DNA of 64,000 bases, taken from positions 1,116,001 to 1,180,000 of the forward strand of contig JADJAA010000001.1 of the NCBI GenBank assembly GCA_016704485.1, written 5' to 3'. Positions 1 through 7,958 of this stretch are shown in pieces. The notes under the pieces were generated by a model. That model was not told the DNA's origin, searched no databases, and saw only the letters and a program-made list of their open reading frames with translations. This DNA comes from Flavobacteriales bacterium. Its GTDB lineage: Bacteria; Bacteroidota; Bacteroidia; Flavobacteriales_F; PHOS-HE28. The position numbers and the translations under genes were made by a program. Positions within the stretch are counted from its first letter, which is position 1; each line of letters begins with the position of its first letter.

Positions 1-2
1 CT

Positions 3-2192
3 GTGAATTATGATCAGATCAGCCCTAATGTGGTAAATGCACTGATCGCGACGGAAGACCAACGCTTCCGTGTCCATAGCGGCGTGGATGTACGAGGAAC
101 GGTGCGAGCAGCCGTGTTCCTGGGAAAGCGCGGTGGAGCTAGCACCCTTACTCAACAGCTTAGTAAAATGCTGTTCACCGATCGTGCACCGAACTTTTTC
201 AAACGAACATTCCAGAAATTCCAAGAGTGGATCATCAGCGCGCAACTGGAACGGCAATACACGAAAGATGAGATCATCGCGATGTACCTCAACCGGTTCG
301 ATTGGATCAATCAGGCCGTAGGCATAAACAGTGCCGCACGGGTCTACTTTAATACCACACCGGACTCGTTGAAGGTCGAGGAAGCCGCACTGCTCGTGGG
401 CATGTGTAAGAACCCGGCACTGTTCAATCCATTGCGAAGACCCGATACCACCATGACCCGGCGCATGGTCGTTCTGGACCAGATGCGCAAGAACGGATTT
501 CTTACAACCCCGCAATATGATTCATTGAAAGCGTTACCCATGGGGCTGGACTTTCAGCGCATTAGCCATACCGAAGGACCGGCACCCTATTTCCGTGAGG
601 AACTGCGTGGAAAACTGGAAGCATTACTGAGTGAGAAAGATGATGCGGGTAATTACAAGATACATAAGTCCGATGGTAGCCGTTACGATGTCTATACCGA
701 CGGATTGAAAGTGTATACCACCATCGATAAGCGCATGCAGCAATACGGTGAGTACGCTGTTGCCGAACATTTGGGTACTGAACTGCAACCCGATTTCGAA
801 CGCGATATGAAACGGAAGAAGAACCGCCCGTTCGATTTCCGCGTGACCGAAGATGAGGTAGCGTCCATCCTGAATTCGGCCATGAAACGCAGTGTGCGGT
901 ATAAGAACCTGGTCGGTAAACAATGCCCGAACTGCGAGCGTCCTTCAAAATACATCGAAACGGTGAAACACGAGGGCTCCATGCACTTCCATTGCAAACC
1001 GAAAGAAGGTGGATGTGATACGTATTGGCCAGTTGTGAAGGAGGATGATATTCCAAAGATCTTCGATGAGCCGGTTGCCATGAAAGTATTCAGTTGGAAA
1101 GGGGACATCGATACGGTCATGAGCCCGATGGATTCGATCCGCTATTACAAAGGATTCCTGCAAAGCGGATTGCTAAGCGTAGACCCCCATACCGGCTTCG
1201 TAAAAGCATGGGTCGGTGGCATAGACTTCAAACATTTCCAATATGATCACGTGGAAAAGGCACGTCGGCAAGTGGGTTCCACCTTCAAGCCGTTCGTTTA
1301 TGCTACAGCGATCCGCGAAGGTATGGAACCATGCCACGAACTACCGAACCAACGCGTTTGTTTCGATATGCCCGATGGACAGCCTACCTGGTGTCCCGAG
1401 AACAGTGATGGCGAGTATGGCGGCATGGTAACCGTGCAATACGCATTGGCCAATTCCATGAACACCGTTACTGCTTGGCTCATGAAACAGTACGGTCCGC
1501 AAGCAGTTACGGTACTTGCCAGGCACATGGGCATTAAGAGCCCCTTGGAGCCGGTGCCATCGCTCTGCTTGGGCGTTGCCGATCTTACACTCATGGAGAT
1601 GACCGGTGCGTTCGCCAGCTTCGCGAATCAAGGGGTGTACATCGAACCGATCACGTTCACGCGCATCGAGGATATGAACGGCAATACTATTTTCGATGTG
1701 ATGCCTGTCACTTATGAAGCGTTGGATGAACGCACGGCGTACATCATGCTGGATATGCTGAAGGGCGTTACCGATGGCGCTTACAACCCAAGCACTGGTC
1801 GCACCGTGGGTACCGGTGTTCGTTTGCGCATGAGTTGGGGCAACCGCGCCAAGTACGGGAACATCAAGTACCCAACAGCTGCAAAGACCGGTACCACGCA
1901 GAACAACAGCGATGGATGGTTCATGGCCATTACACCGGATCTGGTAACCGGCGTATGGACCGGTGCCGACGACCGCAGTGTACGCTTCAGTACCACCGAC
2001 AAAGGACAAGGCGCCAACATGGCCTTACCGATCTACGGCTACTATATGAACAAGGTGTACGCGGATACCACGGTCCAGATCAGCAAAGGCGATTTCGAAC
2101 GCCCAGAAGGCGACCTCGGTGTAGAGATCAACTGCCGTGGCAAGAGCGCGCACGAGACCAATGGTTTTCCAGAGACGCCTAGTTGGGAGTGA
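3..2192 (+). CDS. Penicillin-binding protein 1A (class A), 5'-truncated by the window edge
   Basis: Bifunctional peptidoglycan synthase acting on lipid II at the outer face of the inner membrane. The visible 729 residues begin inside the GT51 glycosyltransferase domain: the catalytic motif ATEDQRF lies near residue 16 and GASTLTQQLSKM near residue 45, so the N-terminal membrane anchor is upstream of the window and the GTG at 3 is not the true start. The transpeptidase domain has SxxK as STFK (Ser426), SxN as SMN and KTGT near residue 628. Between the two domains is an insert with four cysteines (C308, C311, C331, C338) resembling a zinc ribbon, which I do not know from ordinary PBP1A proteins. 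A 40-bp dispersed repeat follows the stop codon. Confidence 0.93.
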   Translation: MNYDQISPNVVNALIATEDQRFRVHSGVDVRGTVRAAVFLGKRGGASTLTQQLSKMLFTDRAPNFFKRTFQKFQEWIISAQLERQYTKDEIIAMYLNRFDWINQAVGINSAARVYFNTTPDSLKVEEAALLVGMCKNPALFNPLRRPDTTMTRRMVVLDQMRKNGFLTTPQYDSLKALPMGLDFQRISHTEGPAPYFREELRGKLEALLSEKDDAGNYKIHKSDGSRYDVYTDGLKVYTTIDKRMQQYGEYAVAEHLGTELQPDFERDMKRKKNRPFDFRVTEDEVASILNSAMKRSVRYKNLVGKQCPNCERPSKYIETVKHEGSMHFHCKPKEGGCDTYWPVVKEDDIPKIFDEPVAMKVFSWKGDIDTVMSPMDSIRYYKGFLQSGLLSVDPHTGFVKAWVGGIDFKHFQYDHVEKARRQVGSTFKPFVYATAIREGMEPCHELPNQRVCFDMPDGQPTWCPENSDGEYGGMVTVQYALANSMNTVTAWLMKQYGPQAVTVLARHMGIKSPLEPVPSLCLGVADLTLMEMTGAFASFANQGVYIEPITFTRIEDMNGNTIFDVMPVTYEALDERTAYIMLDMLKGVTDGAYNPSTGRTVGTGVRLRMSWGNRAKYGNIKYPTAAKTGTTQNNSDGWFMAITPDLVTGVWTGADDRSVRFSTTDKGQGANMALPIYGYYMNKVYADTTVQISKGDFERPEGDLGVEINCRGKSAHETNGFPETPSWE

Positions 2193-2213
2193 GGGTGTTG
2201 TGGTCATGGTCAC

Positions 2214-2253
2214 TGCGGGCTGTCATTCCGGGCGTGACCCGGAACGCAGTCCC
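2214..2253 (+). repeat. 40-bp dispersed repeat, copy 1 (inverted copy at 10476-10515)
   Basis: Downstream of the PBP gene. The reverse complement of 10476-10515 matches at 37 of 40 positions. The core is itself a near-palindrome (ttccgggcgtgacccggaa), so the RNA would fold into a hairpin. Both copies lie just after a stop codon, which suggests a REP-like or terminator-associated repeat. Confidence 0.75.
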
Positions 2254-2267
2254 ATTACCTTCACTAC

Positions 2268-2564
2268 ATGAAATTCTATTGGGTCTACTTCATGGCCAAT
2301 GCTCGCAACACGGTTCTCTACGTGGGCGTAACGAATGATATTGCCCGGCGTGTACAAGAGCATAAAGAGCACAAAGACCCTAAGTCCTTCACCGCCCGAT
2401 ACAACGCAGATAAACTGGTCTGGTTTGAAGCGCACTCAAATATCAAGGCAGCGATAGCACGCGAGAAACAATTGAAAGATTGGAAGCGTGCATGGAAGGA
2501 TGCCCTGATCGACGAAACGAATCCGGACCGTACGGATCTTTCCAGAACAGATCTCTTCGGATAA
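2268..2564 (+). CDS. GIY-YIG nuclease superfamily protein
   Basis: A 98-residue single-domain protein of the UPF0213/YhbQ-like GIY-YIG group. The start reads WVYFMAN, followed by LYVGVTNDIARRVQEHK, which carries the YVG variant of the signature and the conserved Arg. The basic helix AREKQLKDWKR is typical of this small family. Members are predicted structure-specific nucleases, but most have no assigned function. It lies alone after the dispersed repeat, with a weak purine-rich stretch before the ATG. The family call is firm; the role is unknown. Confidence 0.85.
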   Translation: MKFYWVYFMANARNTVLYVGVTNDIARRVQEHKEHKDPKSFTARYNADKLVWFEAHSNIKAAIAREKQLKDWKRAWKDALIDETNPDRTDLSRTDLFG

Positions 2565-2660
2565 TGACAACACTATGCATTCGCACGTACTTCCACCGGT
2601 TGGCGATGACCCTGTGTAAGTGTTATCGATGAATTTGCTAGACCTTAGTGCCAACTCTAC

Positions 2661-3299
2661 ATGAGCGTGATCGGTTACAATAGACCTGAATGGTTGGAGA
2701 AGGCCGCATTTGATGATAGCTTTGATTGGAGCAATTTACTCAAATCAACGTTCGAGACTTTCTTCGACCATGTGACCCTACATGATTCCAATTGGGAGAC
2801 GGTCACCCTTAATCTGTGGAGTCAACTTGTATTGACGATCAAGCTGGATGCGTTCTGGAATAAAGAGTATTGCGAACGGACCGAGAACACGAATGACTGG
2901 CCGTATCTTGTTATTAAGGTGCCCAATACGGTGAATGTGTCCTTCCATGCTGAAGAGTTCGGAACCATGACGATCAGCCATTCTGAAACCAAAAGAATAG
3001 ACAACAAGCAAATAGAAATACTCTTGGACAAATTGGCCAATACTGATATTCTGCCACAGAATTTTTACAAGCAACTGATCAACTGCAAGCAACTCACCAA
3101 AACACGGTTCGACGATATAAATGGAGGTTATTTCGAAGTGCTGCATGACGCAGAGATCGAGTTATTGCTAATTAATCAGGACGGGAAATATATTGATCCC
3201 GACCTAAGGAGGGTACAGCCATTCAGTGATATTAAACACGCAGAAGCAGCGAAAGAAAGTTTCATTCGTACTATCTGGACAAAACTCACACGCATATAA
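2661..3299 (+). CDS. Hypothetical protein
   Basis: A 212-residue soluble protein with no signal peptide or membrane segment. It is rich in Trp, Asp and Asn and lower in GC than the flanking genes. I recognise no domain. Its mid-section (WPYLVIKVPNTVNVSFHAEE) looks like alternating beta strands. It is followed 65 nt later by a lipoprotein gene on the same strand, so the two may be co-transcribed. The coding call rests on ORF length, a sensible ATG and a lack of overlap with any better gene. The AT-rich composition suggests an accessory gene acquired by transfer. Confidence 0.6.
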   Translation: MSVIGYNRPEWLEKAAFDDSFDWSNLLKSTFETFFDHVTLHDSNWETVTLNLWSQLVLTIKLDAFWNKEYCERTENTNDWPYLVIKVPNTVNVSFHAEEFGTMTISHSETKRIDNKQIEILLDKLANTDILPQNFYKQLINCKQLTKTRFDDINGGYFEVLHDAEIELLLINQDGKYIDPDLRRVQPFSDIKHAEAAKESFIRTIWTKLTRI

Positions 3300-3364
3300 A
3301 TGCGGGCTGGAATTACAAATTGCACAACGCAACAGACGTCACCTTGTGTTGGCCATTAATATGC

Positions 3365-3871
3365 ATGCTGATGACACAAACAATTCAGTTCGTGCTCGCC
3401 TTGGTCTTTCTGAACTCTTGTTCGAGTCGTTCAACGGAACAGAATTCGGTAACGGATGATAGAGATCGTTCTGATACCGAACGAATTTTCGACACGTTGA
3501 TCGAACCGAATGGCACAAAAGATGGACTCACAGAGAGGTATTCTTCAGATAGTCGAGGAGTGAATGAGATCCCGTTAGATGGGACGTATCGCTTCGATAT
3601 TGCTTTTGCTGAATGGCAGGGAAAGTCAATGGGAGAAAAAGTGACCGTAGTGATCAAAGGAGACTCGATACAAGTTGTCTACGAAGGAGATGGAAAACTC
3701 ACTCTTGTTGGGAAGGGAGAAGTGATCGACGCAGGGCGCATAATGATGCATAAGTCAGGTAACTGGATCATCGCAAAGGATAAAAGTCAGATCGAACTTG
3801 ATGAAGTAGGTGGTTGCTCGGGAGGCCCAACAACCATTGACTTCAAGAATAAGAAGTATTGGATGTGTTGA
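3365..3871 (+). CDS. Small predicted lipoprotein of unknown function
   Basis: The start at 3365 (or the ATG at 3371) gives a type II signal peptide ending in the lipobox LNSC, so the mature protein would be lipid-anchored. An upstream ATG at 3320 would put extra residues before the hydrophobic stretch and is less likely. The 168 residues contain a disordered acidic linker and then a beta-rich domain (GTYRFDIAFAEWQGKSMGEK) reminiscent of short calycin-like or META-like folds, with two late cysteines (GGCSGG and the terminal Cys). No family is recognised. The 51-bp duplicated target of the neighbouring IS begins immediately after its stop codon. Confidence 0.6.
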   Translation: MLMTQTIQFVLALVFLNSCSSRSTEQNSVTDDRDRSDTERIFDTLIEPNGTKDGLTERYSSDSRGVNEIPLDGTYRFDIAFAEWQGKSMGEKVTVVIKGDSIQVVYEGDGKLTLVGKGEVIDAGRIMMHKSGNWIIAKDKSQIELDEVGGCSGGPTTIDFKNKKYWMC

Positions 3872-3922
3872 GAATGAATATGATTCGACCAATTTTCCCA
3901 ATGGCCTGTTCTTTACACCCTC
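3872..3922 (+). repeat. 51-bp direct repeat, left copy (IS target site duplication)
   Basis: Identical over all 51 positions to 5129-5179. It abuts the left inverted repeat of the insertion sequence. IS1634-type elements are known for making unusually long target duplications of variable length, so this is most simply the duplicated insertion target. Confidence 0.9.
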
Positions 3923-5128
3923 CTGACTTCTGCCAATTAGTATGACAAGCCAAGATCACTGATGATCAATTTGGTTTCATCAGATATTGGCGACCTCATA
4001 ATGAACTCTTCCGCGCAACTAAGGCTTGGGCCTTGGTAAGCTGTTGTTGCATGGTGGTTTGGTCTTTTTTGAAGCGCTTGGCCGAGAAGGCGCATACCAT
4101 ATCACCATGTTTTGAGGGTACCCGGACGATAGCGTTGTCCAGCTGACCCAGCTCCTGGCTGATCCGATGAATTAGCGTGGGAGATGAATTGGCCAAGCGA
4201 GCGCCGACGATGTAAGACATGCCCGCCTGACGGATTTCATTAAGCACCTTTTCCGACAGCATGGCCGCATCTGCCACCACCACAAGGTCCTTCGTATCTA
4301 CTCGTGCCATAAAAGCCCGCAATACGGGCAAAATGGTCTTTCCCTCGAAGGTGTTTCCAGCGAATACTTCATAACCCAACGGGAACCCCGTATTGGTGAC
4401 CAACAGGCCAAGAACGATCTGTGGCTGTTGCGATTTACCGTCCTTGGAAAAACCCGGAATGCGAAGCTCATCAGCCTTAAAACTCTCGAAGTACAACGTG
4501 GTGACATCGTAGAGTACCAGTTCCATCGATGCGCCCAGCACATTCTTAGCATAGGTCATTGCAAGCGTTTCCAACGTCTCTTTATGCCGGTTCAGCTTGG
4601 GTAAGGCCCGGTACACGGAACGTTGGGAATGACGCCGCGTGAAATACCGTTCCAATAGTTCCATAGCTCGCAGCTTCGAGGACGGTTCCACCAAACGCAT
4701 ATAGGCTAAGTCCAACAGCAGTTCATCCTCTAACGTATCAAGTCCGCATTGTTTGGCGCTACCTTGTAGAACAGCATAAGCAAATGCATGTGAGATACCT
4801 ATGTAACGCGTAGTGGCCAAGGCCAACGAACGTCGTGTCTCAGTGACAAAGAGCGGCTGCTGTAGCGTTGAACGCCAAATCCATTGCCGCGCACCATCGA
4901 CCAATGCTGCCACTTCATCAGCGCGATGTCCGCTGCCTATGTGTTTGAGCACTACAACACGACGTCGTTCATAACGTACCACCTGAACAGCAGTGGCACC
5001 GGAACCGGTTTTGGTCTTTCGAATTGATGCAGACACCCCGTTAGTATGACAATTCGAGTACAAAGCAAGCGGAAACCCGCGTCATTACACAATGTCATTT
5101 TTCAAAAAAACGGCTTGGCAGAAGTCAG
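3923..5128 (-). mobile_element. IS1634-like (IS4 superfamily) insertion sequence, truncated derivative
   Basis: A 1206-bp element. It begins with ctgacttctgccaa and ends with the exact reverse complement (5115-5128), giving perfect 14-bp terminal inverted repeats. It is flanked by perfect 51-bp direct repeats. It carries one reverse-strand transposase ORF that lacks the usual C-terminal part. The 12-bp word ttagtatgacaa occurs near both ends (3937-3948 and 5041-5052). The perfect flanking repeats indicate a recent insertion, and the short transposase suggests movement in trans by a full-length relative. Confidence 0.85.
3996..5063 (-). CDS. IS1634-family transposase, C-terminally truncated
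   Basis: The N-terminal part matches IS1634/IS4 transposases (SIRKTKTGSGATAVQVV, then VLKHIGSG). The first catalytic Asp is in LYDVTTLYFES and the second in VVADAAMLSEK. Full-length relatives are usually well over 450 residues and carry the third catalytic residue in a Y-R-E-K signature near the C-terminus. This ORF stops after about 350 residues, just past AKRFKKDQ, so that Glu is missing. The start is uncertain: TTG at 5063, or GTG at 5036, which fits the family N-terminus better. It is probably catalytically dead. Confidence 0.8.
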   Translation of the reverse strand: MYSNCHTNGVSASIRKTKTGSGATAVQVVRYERRRVVVLKHIGSGHRADEVAALVDGARQWIWRSTLQQPLFVTETRRSLALATTRYIGISHAFAYAVLQGSAKQCGLDTLEDELLLDLAYMRLVEPSSKLRAMELLERYFTRRHSQRSVYRALPKLNRHKETLETLAMTYAKNVLGASMELVLYDVTTLYFESFKADELRIPGFSKDGKSQQPQIVLGLLVTNTGFPLGYEVFAGNTFEGKTILPVLRAFMARVDTKDLVVVADAAMLSEKVLNEIRQAGMSYIVGARLANSSPTLIHRISQELGQLDNAIVRVPSKHGDMVCAFSAKRFKKDQTTMQQQLTKAQALVARKSSL

Positions 5129-5179
5129 GAATGAATATGATTCGACCAATTTTCCCAATGGCCTGTTCTTTACACCCTC
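5129..5179 (+). repeat. 51-bp direct repeat, right copy (IS target site duplication)
   Basis: Perfect copy of 3872-3922 abutting the right inverted repeat. The pre-insertion sequence would have been one copy followed directly by the bases at 5180 onward. Between it and the next gene (5180-5325) I see only a small hairpin, ccacaa-N5-ttgtgg, at 5209-5225. Confidence 0.9.
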
Positions 5180-5325
5180 GCAGGATCTTCGCCTCGTGAC
5201 CCTGCGGTCCACAAGCACTTTGTGGCCTCTAAAAAGAAGACCATGACTGGGCCTATTAAATGTCGGTCTTTGAGTAGGCGCAATGGTCGACTTGCTGATC
5301 GTTCCACTACTCACCTATTCCAAAC

Positions 5326-5997
5326 TCAGAATGCCTCCATAACAATGGAGCTCTTCGGAACATTCAGATGGGTCAATTGCGCTACTACAGCATCCATCAT
5401 TGGCGGAGGCCCACAGACATAGAAATAGCCATTGAGCTGCGGGTGGTTCTTTTTGATGAAGTCCTCCGTGATCCTGCCGTGGGCATAGCCATCCGCTTCT
5501 TCGTCAGATAGGATATTTATAAAGTTCTTGCCTAGTAATTGGCTGAGCTCACCTTCCAGAATAATATCCTTTCTCGTTCTATTTGCGAAGATCAGCTTGT
5601 TACTGCCGAGTTCACATTTTGCCTGCAGATCCCTCAATATGGAAATGAACGGAGTGACACCCGCACCACCTGCAATGAAAACACCTTCACCCTTGTATGC
5701 AATGTCCCCGAAAACGTCGTTCACGATCAAGCCATCGCCGACCTTAAGTTTCAGCAACTCATTGGTCACGCCGTTGTGCTCGGGATAGGTCTTAATAATG
5801 AATTCGAGGTCGTGGTCATTCGGCAGGCACGTGAATGTGAACGGTCTTCCTTCTTTACGCCAATCGTTCTTATCGACGAACAACTCTGTTGCCTGACCAG
5901 GAACAAAGTCAAAGCCATCCGGTTTTTCAGTGACGATCCTGAGCACATCATGGGTAGCATGCGCTATCGTTTTTATCTTTACATTTTGCATCTTCAT
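5326..5997 (-). CDS. FAD/NAD(P)-binding oxidoreductase (ferredoxin reductase type)
   Basis: A 223-residue flavoprotein reductase with the ferredoxin-NADP reductase fold. An N-terminal FAD barrel contains RPFTFTCLPND, the RxFT flavin-binding motif. A nucleotide-binding half contains GVFIAGGAGVTPFISILRDL and YFYVCGPPPMMDAVVAQL. No iron-sulfur or globin domain is fused, so it must pass electrons to a separate partner not visible here. It is the last gene of the reverse-strand group DoxX, lipoprotein, folE, reductase and lies 53 bp after folE. It is likely under the same ECF sigma control, which is an inference from position. Confidence 0.85.
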   Translation of the reverse strand: MKMQNVKIKTIAHATHDVLRIVTEKPDGFDFVPGQATELFVDKNDWRKEGRPFTFTCLPNDHDLEFIIKTYPEHNGVTNELLKLKVGDGLIVNDVFGDIAYKGEGVFIAGGAGVTPFISILRDLQAKCELGSNKLIFANRTRKDIILEGELSQLLGKNFINILSDEEADGYAHGRITEDFIKKNHPQLNGYFYVCGPPPMMDAVVAQLTHLNVPKSSIVMEAF

Positions 5998-6050
5998 GGC
6001 ATCAATTGGTTTTGATCAATAATTCCTTCCGCACTTGCTCTGGTATCTCC

Positions 6051-6722
6051 TTAGCTGCAATCATTAGCGAGTAGCACCGCTATTAAGTTAGGGTTATTTT
6101 CTATCTGACCCCAAAAAACGGATGTAAGGGTTGAGTTGCCCAAGTCCTCAACTCCTCTGCAAGATATACAACTATGGTTTGCTCTTAAGATCACACCTAC
6201 ATCCCTTGTATCAAGAGCACCTTTCAATTCCTGTAATATCTGCATTGTTAACCGCTCTTGAACTTAGGGCCTTTTTGCATAATAATCGACTGGTCCATGA
6301 ATTTTGGACAACCCAATTACATGGTCCTTTGGTATGTACGCAATATTTGCTTTCCCTTGTATTGGTACAAAATGATGCTCGCAAAAAGACGTAAAAGGAA
6401 TGTCCAGTTCCACTATGGAGGTTTGGTAACGATCAGAGTTCTTAAACAGCTTGATCTTAGGTATGTTCTTTGGGTTCAATCCAGTAAAAACTTCATTCAC
6501 ATACATTTGGGCCACTCTTGTCGGCGTATCCCTTATGCTATCATTGGTCAGGTCAGATCCTGGTAGTTCAATGATATCCGTAAACTTTTGAGTTATCAGC
6601 TCGATCTTTGATTCGTTCTCTCTATCAAAAGCATCATCACGCAGTGATTCTATTACCACCGCGCGATGATCGGAACTTTGTGAGCTTTCTGCCTTCAGAA
6701 TAGAGTTCCCATTTGCTTTCAT
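6051..6722 (-). pseudogene. folE: GTP cyclohydrolase I (FolE) interrupted by an in-frame TAA
   Basis: GTP cyclohydrolase I makes dihydroneopterin triphosphate from GTP. Reading from 6722, the first 152 residues are typical and include SFCEHHFVPIQGKANIAYIP with the first zinc ligands. The reading frame then hits TAA at 6264-6266 and continues in the same frame as VQERLTMQILQEL to a second stop at 6051. Family members read RPQVQERLT at this point, so a single CAA-to-TAA change explains it. The part after the stop contains HSCISCRG with the third zinc-binding Cys, so the short product should be inactive. Without the stop the protein would be about 223 residues, the normal length. Read-through or a sequence error cannot be excluded. 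Confidence 0.88.
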
Positions 6723-6736
6723 CTTCCTATTGGTCT

Positions 6737-7381
6737 TTAGAATTGACCAGGAAACTGATCTGCGATTCCATCAGCAAGTATATCAGCCAAGTCCATCAAT
6801 TGCTCATACACATCGTCATAGACTTGTACTTCTTCTTCGTGATTTCCGCTTAGATGCGCTACAGCTTCAGCCAATGTCAGATCCAAATGATGTTCCATGT
6901 GCATTTTCATAGGCTCCAATTCCCAATTTTCAGGGTTGGCCGTATTTAGGAACACAGCTATATCTTCTCCATTCTGATACCAAGCAGCATTGGCAGCATC
7001 AAAGCCTGCAGTATCACCATCTCGGGCTGCGACCAATATATCACCAGCAATTACGATGTGCTCAGTTAGCAGATCGGTCAATGCCTGACCTGCAGCGTCT
7101 CCATAGTACGGCTTAATAGCATTTCCAATATCCACTTGATTTTCCAGCAACCGTGCCAGATCGGCACTGGCATCGGGAGTTTGGTCCAATATTCCAATGA
7201 TGACATCTCGTGTCCATGTGGCATGATCAGACCATAGGTAGCGCATTTCCGCCTTGAATTCTGAATTATCAGTTGACGTTAAAGCTGGAGTTGGGATCTC
7301 ATCCTTTTTGCAGCTTTGAGAGAATAATGCGAACATGCACATTGCGACGACCAGAGGGGTCTTAAGAGTTAGCGTTTTCAT
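6737..7381 (-). CDS. Predicted lipoprotein of a WxxHxxWTR helical family
   Basis: The ATG at 7381 gives a clear lipoprotein signal peptide with lipobox FSQSC followed by KKD, so an upstream start at 7510 is unlikely. The 214-residue protein is mostly helical and has conserved-looking His, Trp and Asp residues: YLWSDHATWTRDVIIGIL, KPYYGDAAGQALTDLL, HIVIAGDIL and MKMHMEHHLDLT. From memory, similar proteins occur in Bacillus and other bacteria under unrelated database names such as acetylglutamate kinase, which I believe are misannotations. The repeated His suggests metal or cofactor binding. An ECF-type promoter candidate lies directly upstream (7415-7444). Confidence 0.75.
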   Translation of the reverse strand: MKTLTLKTPLVVAMCMFALFSQSCKKDEIPTPALTSTDNSEFKAEMRYLWSDHATWTRDVIIGILDQTPDASADLARLLENQVDIGNAIKPYYGDAAGQALTDLLTEHIVIAGDILVAARDGDTAGFDAANAAWYQNGEDIAVFLNTANPENWELEPMKMHMEHHLDLTLAEAVAHLSGNHEEEVQVYDDVYEQLMDLADILADGIADQFPGQF

Positions 7382-7414
7382 TTTTTTCTTGGTTTTTTTG
7401 ATTACTCGTTCAAC

Positions 7415-7444
7415 GTTTGATGCGAAACCCCAAAAGAGGTTACA
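7415..7444 (-). promoter_or_regulatory. ECF-type promoter candidate for the lipoprotein gene
   Basis: On the reverse strand TGTAACC (7438-7444) is followed after 17 bp by TCAAAC (7415-7420), about 34 bp from the lipoprotein start codon. The 13-bp word tgtaacctctttt is identical to the one in front of the DoxX gene. Confidence 0.6.
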
Positions 7445-7451
7445 CGCTTTT

Positions 7452-7835
7452 TCAACTATTAGGTCTGCTTGGGTCGATCTCTGATAATTTTGCCAATGAG
7501 AAGGCCCCAATGGCCATGACCAGATCCCTGACAGCTATATCCACATAGCTCCAGCTGGCAATTAGGGTCAAGGCTATTGCTGCCAACCAAGCAGAGACCA
7601 CATAAGCACCTATCTTGGTTTTCGTCAGAACGAGAATTCCAGCAACGATCTCGATCACGCCCACGATCATCATAAAGGTTGAAGGCTCAAAAGGGAGCAT
7701 GCCTGCCAATCCCTCAGAAATGTATTGGCTCCAATTCGTCAGAATGTTCGTGAATTTGTCCAAGCCAGCAACGATCGGCACAAGGCCAAATGTGTACTTC
7801 AGAATGTTCTTTACCAATTGTACGTTCGGTTCCAT
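7452..7835 (-). CDS. DoxX-family-like four-helix membrane protein
   Basis: A 127-residue inner-membrane protein with four hydrophobic segments, near residues 12-30, 50-68, 75-95 and 100-118. The first loop (KYTFGLVPIVAGLDKFTNIL) and the VGVIEIVAGILVLTKTKIGAYVVS segment fit the DoxX/DoxD-like superfamily, which includes subunits linked to quinone redox chemistry and stress-resistance complexes. It is the first gene of a reverse-strand group and has its own ECF-type promoter candidate in the gap shared with the divergent sigma gene. Exact substrate unknown. Confidence 0.75.
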   Translation of the reverse strand: MEPNVQLVKNILKYTFGLVPIVAGLDKFTNILTNWSQYISEGLAGMLPFEPSTFMMIVGVIEIVAGILVLTKTKIGAYVVSAWLAAIALTLIASWSYVDIAVRDLVMAIGAFSLAKLSEIDPSRPNS

Positions 7836-7876
7836 GATGTTCTGTTCTTTGTGTGTTCGTGAACTTGTTTCATGGT

Positions 7877-7906
7877 ATTAGAGCACCCGATCGAAAAGAG
7901 GTTACA
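7877..7906 (-). promoter_or_regulatory. ECF-type promoter candidate for the DoxX operon
   Basis: Reverse strand: TGTAACC (7900-7906), a 17-bp spacer, then TCTAAT (7877-7882). The start codon is at 7835, leaving a leader of about 35 nt. Same 13-bp word as at 7432-7444. Confidence 0.6.
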
Positions 7907-7912
7907 ATATTT

Positions 7913-7942
7913 TGTACCTTTTTTCACTTTTCCGTATCTAAT
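7913..7942 (+). promoter_or_regulatory. ECF-type promoter candidate for the sigma gene itself
   Basis: Forward strand: TGTACC (7913-7918), an 18-bp spacer, then TCTAAT (7937-7942). It faces away from the DoxX promoter, and the two -35 regions form an imperfect dyad (gaggttaca-N6-tgtaccttt). The short distance to the ATG at 7959 makes it somewhat less certain than the other two. Confidence 0.5.
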
Positions 7943-7958
7943 AGGGAAAGCATAGGAA

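Noticed and set aside
1341..2009. Long reverse-strand ORF of 222 codons
   Set aside because: It lies antisense inside the transpeptidase domain of the PBP gene and has no family resemblance.
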